Below are positions 59,038-64,000 of a stretch of DNA of 64,000 bases, piece by piece. A program made the position numbers and the translations under genes. Numbering within the stretch: position 1 is the first letter of the stretch; each line of letters starts with the position of its first letter. The notes below the pieces were generated by a model. That model saw only the letters and a list, made by a program, of their open reading frames with translations, was not told where the DNA came from and searched no databases. The stretch is from Glycomyces tenuis DSM 44171. Lineage in GTDB: Bacteria > Actinomycetota > Actinomycetes > Mycobacteriales > Micromonosporaceae. The stretch is taken from positions 81,073 to 145,072 of the forward strand of contig NZ_ATYW01000002.1 in the NCBI RefSeq assembly GCF_000427885.1. The letters run 5' to 3'.

Positions 59038-59966
59038 TGGGCGTCGCCGATCTGACGGCCGCGGCCCGCGCGGGCGACCGCCGGGCCGTGGCCCGCCTCC
59101 TCACCGCCGTCGAGAACCACTCGGACGAGGCCCCCGCGATCGCCGCCGCCCTCGCCGAAGGACGGGCCCCCGCCTCGGCCACCGTCGTCGGCGTCACCGG
59201 CTCGCCCGGTGTCGGCAAGTCCACCCTCGTCTCGGCGCTCATCGGCGCCTGGCGCGAGGCCGGGCTGCGCGTCGCCGTCCTCGCCGTCGACCCGTCCAGC
59301 CCCTTCTCGGGCGGCGCGATCCTCGGCGACCGGGTCCGCATGGCCGACCACGCCCTCGACGACGGCGTCTACATCCGCTCGGTCGCCACCCGCGGCCACC
59401 TCGGCGGCCTCACCGCCACCACCGGCGCCGCGGTGCGCCTGCTCGAAGGGCTCGGCTTCGACGTCGTCCTCGTCGAGACCGTCGGCGTCGGCCAGGCCGA
59501 AGTCGAGATCGCCGGGCTCGCCGACACGACCCTGCTGCTGCTCGCCCCCGGCATGGGCGACGGCATCCAGGCCGTCAAGGCCGGCGTCGTCGAGATCGCC
59601 GACGTCTACGTCGTCAACAAGGCCGACCGGCCCGGCGCCGACTCGGTCGTGCGCGATCTGCGAGCCATGATGTCCCTGGTCAAACGCGAACCCGGCGAGT
59701 GGCGCGAGCCGATCTGCAAGACCGTCGCCCAAGACGGCGAGGGCGTCGACGAGCTCGTCGCCGCGATCGCCAAGCACCGCGACTGGCTCTCGGGGGCCGA
59801 CCGGCTCGCCGCCAAGCGCCGCGAGCGGGCCGCCGCCGAGATCCGCGCGACCGTCGACGCCGAGCTCAGACGCCGCTTCGCGGTCAGCGAGGAGCTCGCC
59901 GCCGACGTCGCCGAAGGCCGCACCGACGTCGCCTCGGCGGCCCGCGGCGTCCTCGAGAGAAGCTGA
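59037..59966 (+). CDS. meaB: methylmalonyl-CoA mutase chaperone GTPase MeaB
   Basis: This 309-residue G3E-type P-loop GTPase protects and reactivates adenosylcobalamin-dependent methylmalonyl-CoA mutase. It has Walker A GSPGVGKST, the MeaB motif AVDPSSPFSGGAILGDRVRM, ETVGVGQAEVEIAGLAD (switch region) and the guanine specificity motif NKADRPGAD. A C-terminal helical part completes the normal length. The start overlaps the thiolase stop (TGATG). The mutase genes are not in this window. Confidence 0.95.
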   Translation: MGVADLTAAARAGDRRAVARLLTAVENHSDEAPAIAAALAEGRAPASATVVGVTGSPGVGKSTLVSALIGAWREAGLRVAVLAVDPSSPFSGGAILGDRVRMADHALDDGVYIRSVATRGHLGGLTATTGAAVRLLEGLGFDVVLVETVGVGQAEVEIAGLADTTLLLLAPGMGDGIQAVKAGVVEIADVYVVNKADRPGADSVVRDLRAMMSLVKREPGEWREPICKTVAQDGEGVDELVAAIAKHRDWLSGADRLAAKRRERAAAEIRATVDAELRRRFAVSEELAADVAEGRTDVASAARGVLERS

Positions 59967-60047
59967 GCCGAACCCGGCGGGATTGTCGCGGGCGACACCG
60001 GCCAAACCGCGTCGACTCCCGCCGGGCGGCCTCCTTACACTTGAAGC

Positions 60048-62666
60048 GTGACAGACGCAGCGAAGAAGCCACCGACCCGGGAAACCCACCTGTCGAAGAC
60101 GTACGCGCCCGTAGAGGTAGAGGCGCGACGCTACGAGCAGTGGGTAGCGGACGGCCGCTTCAAGGCTGCCGACGACTCCGACCGCGAGCCGTACTGCGTG
60201 GTGATCCCGCCGCCGAACGTGACCGGCCAGCTCCACTTGGGGCACGCCCTCAACCACACGATCATCGACGCGGCGGTGCGCCGCGAACGGATGAGGGGCA
60301 AGGAGGCCCTGTTCCTGCCGGGCACCGACCACGCCGGGATCTCCACCCAGAACGTCGTGGAGCGCCAGCTCGCCGACAAGGAGGGCGTCTCCCGCCACGA
60401 CCTGGGCCGCGAGGTCTTCGTCGAGCGCGTGTGGGAGTGGAAGGACACCTACCACGAGCGCATCTCCTCCCAGATGAAGAAGATCGGCGACGGCGTCGAC
60501 TGGTCCCGCGAGCGCTTCACGCTCGACGACGGCCTCTCCAACGCCGTGCAGACGATCTTCAAGCGCCTCTACGACGAGGGCCTCATCTACCGCGCCGAGC
60601 GCATCATCAACTGGTGCCCGCGGTGCATGACCGCCCTGTCGGACATCGAGGTGGAGCACCAGGACGACGCCGGCGAGCTCGTGTCCATGCGCTACGGCGC
60701 CGGCGAGGACTCGATCGTGGTCGCCACGACCCGCCTGGAGACGATGCTCGGCGACACCGCCGTGGCCGTCCACCCCGACGACGAGCGCTACCGGCACCTG
60801 GTCGGCACCACCGTGGAGCTGCCGTTCACCGGGCGGCGCATCCCGATCGTGGCCGACGCCCACGTCGACCCCGAGTTCGGGACCGGCGCGGTCAAGGTGA
60901 CCCCGGCGCACGACCCGAACGACTTCGCGATCGGCCAGCGGCACGGCCTCGACTCGATCCTCATCATGGACGAGCGCGGCGTCATCACCGCGCACGGCCC
61001 GTTCGAGGGGCTCGACCGCTTCGAGGCCCGCTCGGCGATCGCCGCCGCGCTGCGCGCCGAGGGCCGCATCGTCGCGGAGCAGCGCCCCTACATGCACGCC
61101 GTCGGCCACTGCGACCGCTGCGACACCGTCGTGGAGCCGCGCCTGTCGAAGCAGTGGTTCCTCAAGGTCGAGCGGCTCGCCAAGGCCGCCGGGGACGCCG
61201 TCCGGAACGGCGAGACGAAGATCTACCCGCCGGAGATGGAGAAGCGCTACTTCTCGTGGGTCGACAACCTCCTCGACTGGTGCATCTCACGCCAGCTGTG
61301 GTGGGGCCACCGCATCCCGATCTGGTACGGCCCGAACGGCGAAGAGCTGTGCGTCGGCCCCGGCGAGGAGGCCCCCGAAGGCTACACGCAGGACCCGGAC
61401 GTGCTCGACACGTGGTTCTCCTCGGGCCTGTGGCCGTTCTCGACGCTCGGCTGGCCGGACGAGACGCCCGCGCTGGAGAAGTTCTATCCGACCGCGACGC
61501 TCATCACCGCCTACGACATCATCATGTTCTGGGTGGTGCGGATGATGATGTTCGGGACCTTCGCCATGGGGCGGGCCCCGTTCAAGGAGGTCTACCTGCA
61601 CGGCCTCATCCGCGACAAGCACGGCAAGAAGATGTCGAAGTCCTCGGGCAACGGCATCGACCCGCTGGAGGTCGTCGACACCTACGGCGCGGACGCGCTG
61701 CGGTTCATGCTCGCCCGCGACGCCCAGCCCGGCAGCGACAACACCGCCTCGATCGAGCTCGCCGAGATCAGCCGGAACTTCTGCAACAAGCTGTGGAACG
61801 GGACCCGCTTCGCGCTCATGAGCGGCGCCACCGTCGACGGCGGGCTGCCGAGCGAGCCGTCGCTGATCGACCGGTGGATCCTCTCGCGCCTGTCGCGCAC
61901 CGTCGAAGCCGTGGACGCCTTCCTCGACGACTACGAATACGCCAAGGCCATGGACGCGCTCTACCACTTCGCGTGGGACGACGTCTTCGACTGGTACCTC
62001 GAGCTCACCAAACCGGTCCTCGCCGAAGGCGGGGCGGCCGCCGACGGGACCCGCCGTGTCCTCGGGCACGTCTTCGACCAGCTGCTGCGCCTGCTGCACC
62101 CGGTGATCCCGTTCATCACCGAAGAGCTGTGGCTGGAGCTGACCGGCGGCGAAGAGCGGGGCGAATCGCTCACCGTCGCAGCCTGGCCGAGACCCGCCGG
62201 AGGCGACGACGAGGCCGAGCGCCTCGTGGCCGCCCTCCAGCACCTCGTGGTCGAGGTCCGCCGCTTCCGCGACGGCCAGGGCGTCAAGCCCAGCCAGGCC
62301 GTGGCCGCGAGCCTGACCGGCCTGGACGCGGCCGGACTGGCCGACCAGGAGCCGCTCATCCGGTCGCTGGTCCGCCTCGACGCGCCCGCCGAGGGCTTCG
62401 AGCCGACCGCCGAGCTCGCCGTCTCCGACCAGGTCTCGGTCGCGCTCGACACCTCCGGCGCGATCGACGTCGCCGCCGAGCGGGCCCGCCTCACCAAGGC
62501 CCTCAAGGCCGCCGAGAAGGAACTCGACGGGACGACCGGGAAGCTCGGCAACGAGGCGTTCCTCGCGAAGGCGCCCGACGCCGTGGTCGACAAGATCCGC
62601 GCCCGCAAGGCCACCGCCGAGGCCGACATCGCGCGCGTCACCGCGCAGCTCGAGCGGCTCGCGTGA
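60048..62666 (+). CDS. valS: valyl-tRNA synthetase
   Basis: This 872-residue class I synthetase charges tRNA-Val. The HIGH motif is [14 protein letters not shown], the editing (CP1) domain spans about 190-390 with [22 protein letters not shown] is in [12 protein letters not shown], and zinc-like Cys residues lie in WCPRCMTAL and [11 protein letters not shown]-terminal coiled-coil arm (about 800-870) is present. The GTG start has TACACT exactly six bases upstream, an apparent leaderless mRNA; no T-box or leader fits into the 81-bp gap. valS is followed by folC, a common pair. Confidence 0.97.
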   Translation: MTDAAKKPPTRETHLSKTYAPVEVEARRYEQWVADGRFKAADDSDREPYCVVIPPPNVTGQLHLGHALNHTIIDAAVRRERMRGKEALFLPGTDHAGISTQNVVERQLADKEGVSRHDLGREVFVERVWEWKDTYHERISSQMKKIGDGVDWSRERFTLDDGLSNAVQTIFKRLYDEGLIYRAERIINWCPRCMTALSDIEVEHQDDAGELVSMRYGAGEDSIVVATTRLETMLGDTAVAVHPDDERYRHLVGTTVELPFTGRRIPIVADAHVDPEFGTGAVKVTPAHDPNDFAIGQRHGLDSILIMDERGVITAHGPFEGLDRFEARSAIAAALRAEGRIVAEQRPYMHAVGHCDRCDTVVEPRLSKQWFLKVERLAKAAGDAVRNGETKIYPPEMEKRYFSWVDNLLDWCISRQLWWGHRIPIWYGPNGEELCVGPGEEAPEGYTQDPDVLDTWFSSGLWPFSTLGWPDETPALEKFYPTATLITAYDIIMFWVVRMMMFGTFAMGRAPFKEVYLHGLIRDKHGKKMSKSSGNGIDPLEVVDTYGADALRFMLARDAQPGSDNTASIELAEISRNFCNKLWNGTRFALMSGATVDGGLPSEPSLIDRWILSRLSRTVEAVDAFLDDYEYAKAMDALYHFAWDDVFDWYLELTKPVLAEGGAAADGTRRVLGHVFDQLLRLLHPVIPFITEELWLELTGGEERGESLTVAAWPRPAGGDDEAERLVAALQHLVVEVRRFRDGQGVKPSQAVAASLTGLDAAGLADQEPLIRSLVRLDAPAEGFEPTAELAVSDQVSVALDTSGAIDVAAERARLTKALKAAEKELDGTTGKLGNEAFLAKAPDAVVDKIRARKATAEADIARVTAQLERLA

Positions 62667-62727
62667 CAGCAGACAGTGCGGGCGGACGCCGCGCGGCGCC
62701 CGCCCCACACCATAGGGGGACAACACG

Positions 62728-64000
62728 TTGAACGCCGAACTGGCGCAGGTCGAGGCCGCGCTCGAAGCCCGCGGCTTCTCCCGCTGGGACTTCACGCTCG
62801 ACCGCATCAAGGCACTGCTCGACCTCATGGGCGACCCGCAGCGCGCCTTCAGGTCCGTGCACATCACCGGCACCAACGGCAAGACCTCGACCACCCGGAT
62901 GATCGAGCGGCTGATCCGCGGGCACGACCTGCGCACCGGCATGTTCACCTCGCCGCACCTGAACGACGTCACCGAGCGGATCTGCATCGACGGCGAACCC
63001 ATCGCCCCCGACCGGCTCGCCGCCGTCTACTACGAGGTCGCGCCGCTGGCCGAGCTCGTCGACGGCCGCTCCGAGGAGTCCCTGACCTATTTCGAGATGA
63101 CCGTCGCGCTCGCCATGGGGGCGTTCGCCGACACGCCGATCGACGTCGGCGTCGTCGAGGTCGGCCTCGGCGGCGAGACCGACTCGACGAACATCCTCGG
63201 CGCCGAGGTCGCCGTCATCAGCCCCATCGCGATCGACCACACCAAATGGCTCGGGAACACCATCGCCGAGATCGCGACCATGAAGGCCGGGATCGTCCAC
63301 GAAGGATCGACGCTCGTGACCTCGACGCAGGAGCGCTCGGCCATGGAGCCGCTGCTGCGCCGCGCCAAAGCGGTCGGCGCGAACCTCGTCGCCGAAGGCC
63401 GCGGCTTCGCGGTGACCGCCCGCGAGGTCGCCGTCGGCGGCCAGCTGATCACCGTCGAGACCAGGGCCGCCCGCTACGAGGACCTCTTCCTGCCCCTCCA
63501 CGGCGAATACCAGGCCCACAACGCCGCGCTCGCGCTCGCCGCCGTCGAGGTCCTCCTCGGCGCGGGCGAACCGAAGGCCCTCGACGCGGGGATCGTCGGC
63601 GAGGCATTCGCCGACTTCACCTCGCCCGGGCGGCTCGAAGTCGTGCGCACCGCCCCGACCGTCGTCCTCGACGCCGCCCACAACCCGGCCGGCATGGAGG
63701 CTATGGTGAAGGCCGTCGAGGAGTCGTTCAACTTCCGCAAACTCGTCGCCGTCGTCGGCATGCTCACCGACAAGGAGACCGACCACATGCTCGAACTCCT
63801 CGAACCGGCCGTCGACGAGATCGTCGTCACCAGGTCGAGCTCCGACCGGGCCATGCCGGCGGCGACGCTCGCGAAGCTCGCCGCGGAGGTCTTCGGCGAG
63901 GAGCGCGTCGTCGTCGCGCCCCACGTGGCCGACGCGATCGCGCGCGGCATCGAACTGGCCGAAGAGGCCGAGGACGTCTACGAGAGCGGCGGCGGCGTCC
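62728..64000 (+). CDS. folC: folylpolyglutamate/dihydrofolate synthase, 3' end beyond window
   Basis: The window covers the first 424 residues of a Mur-ligase-like enzyme that adds glutamate to folates. It has the P-loop HITGTNGKTSTTRMIE, the SPHLNDVTERICIDG omega-loop region, the metal/ATP site in VVEVGLGGETDSTN and SPIAIDHTKWLG, and a C-terminal domain (DAAHNPAGMEAM). It begins with TTG, supported by GGGGGA seven bases upstream. It follows valS after 61 bp and is probably co-transcribed. Confidence 0.93.
   Translation, partial: MNAELAQVEAALEARGFSRWDFTLDRIKALLDLMGDPQRAFRSVHITGTNGKTSTTRMIERLIRGHDLRTGMFTSPHLNDVTERICIDGEPIAPDRLAAVYYEVAPLAELVDGRSEESLTYFEMTVALAMGAFADTPIDVGVVEVGLGGETDSTNILGAEVAVISPIAIDHTKWLGNTIAEIATMKAGIVHEGSTLVTSTQERSAMEPLLRRAKAVGANLVAEGRGFAVTAREVAVGGQLITVETRAARYEDLFLPLHGEYQAHNAALALAAVEVLLGAGEPKALDAGIVGEAFADFTSPGRLEVVRTAPTVVLDAAHNPAGMEAMVKAVEESFNFRKLVAVVGMLTDKETDHMLELLEPAVDEIVVTRSSSDRAMPAATLAKLAAEVFGEERVVVAPHVADAIARGIELAEEAEDVYESGGGV

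Noticed and set aside
59967-60047. T-box or other tRNA-sensing leader before valS
   Set aside because: The gap is only 81 bp and a -10-like TACACT lies six bases from the start codon, leaving no room for a leader.

Overview
The window is typical chromosomal DNA of a high-GC actinomycete. It encodes mycothiol S-conjugate amidase (Mca), a DUF4307 protein, two DivIVA-type polar coiled-coil proteins of the Streptomyces Scy/FilP kind, many two-component systems and TetR regulators, and an MsiK-like sugar ATPase. Gene style and many apparently leaderless starts fit the Glycomyces/Stackebrandtia group (Glycomycetaceae). That placement is an inference from style, not from a marker gene. I saw no rRNA, tRNA, CRISPR array, insertion sequence or phage gene.

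Layout. 1-8 kb: an MMPL exporter (cut by the window start) divergent from an OmpR-type regulator/kinase pair, a relic of a DUF418 membrane protein, an alpha/beta hydrolase, and an ABC-2-like membrane protein divergent from a second kinase/regulator pair. 8-13 kb: an IclR regulator with a clear operator, divergent from a three-gene catabolic cassette (Ldh-family dehydrogenase, MHS-type MFS symporter, SDR dehydrogenase). 13-21 kb: small secreted proteins and lipoproteins, a VOC protein, a TAP-like hydrolase, and a TetR/zinc alcohol dehydrogenase pair sharing two matching operators. 21-26 kb: a CrtI-like oxidoreductase, a WXG-type helical protein, a membrane protein with a duplicated beta domain, and two YbaB/EbfC-like genes, together resembling a type VII secretion-associated accessory locus. 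26-37 kb: a LuxR-type two-component system with an ABC exporter, several divergent TetR-enzyme pairs, a second NarL-type two-component system and a BNR-repeat protein. 37-49 kb: mainly core genes (AlgH/YqgE, mca, DUF4307, greA, an msiK-like ATPase, ilvA, ung, small proteins) and a membrane pseudokinase. 49-53 kb: a ChvE/GguA/GguB-type sugar ABC operon. 53-64 kb: two DivIVA-domain coiled-coil genes, methylmalonyl-CoA epimerase, thiolase, meaB, valS and folC (cut by the window end).

How it fits together. Most regulators lie divergent from what they probably control (IclR/Ldh cassette, TetR/ADH, TetR/HSL esterase, TetR/NmrA, TetR/membrane protein), and several intergenic regions contain a palindrome. 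Convergent gene pairs are separated by long perfect inverted repeats that should terminate transcription in both directions. The most unusual signals are: very regular 11-residue repeats in two neighbouring cytoskeletal proteins; a pseudokinase reading frame that runs about 0.38 kb past its natural end into the gene opposite; an internally duplicated membrane protein beside the WXG/YbaB genes; and a recurrent -10-like hexamer placed 6-7 nt before start codons.
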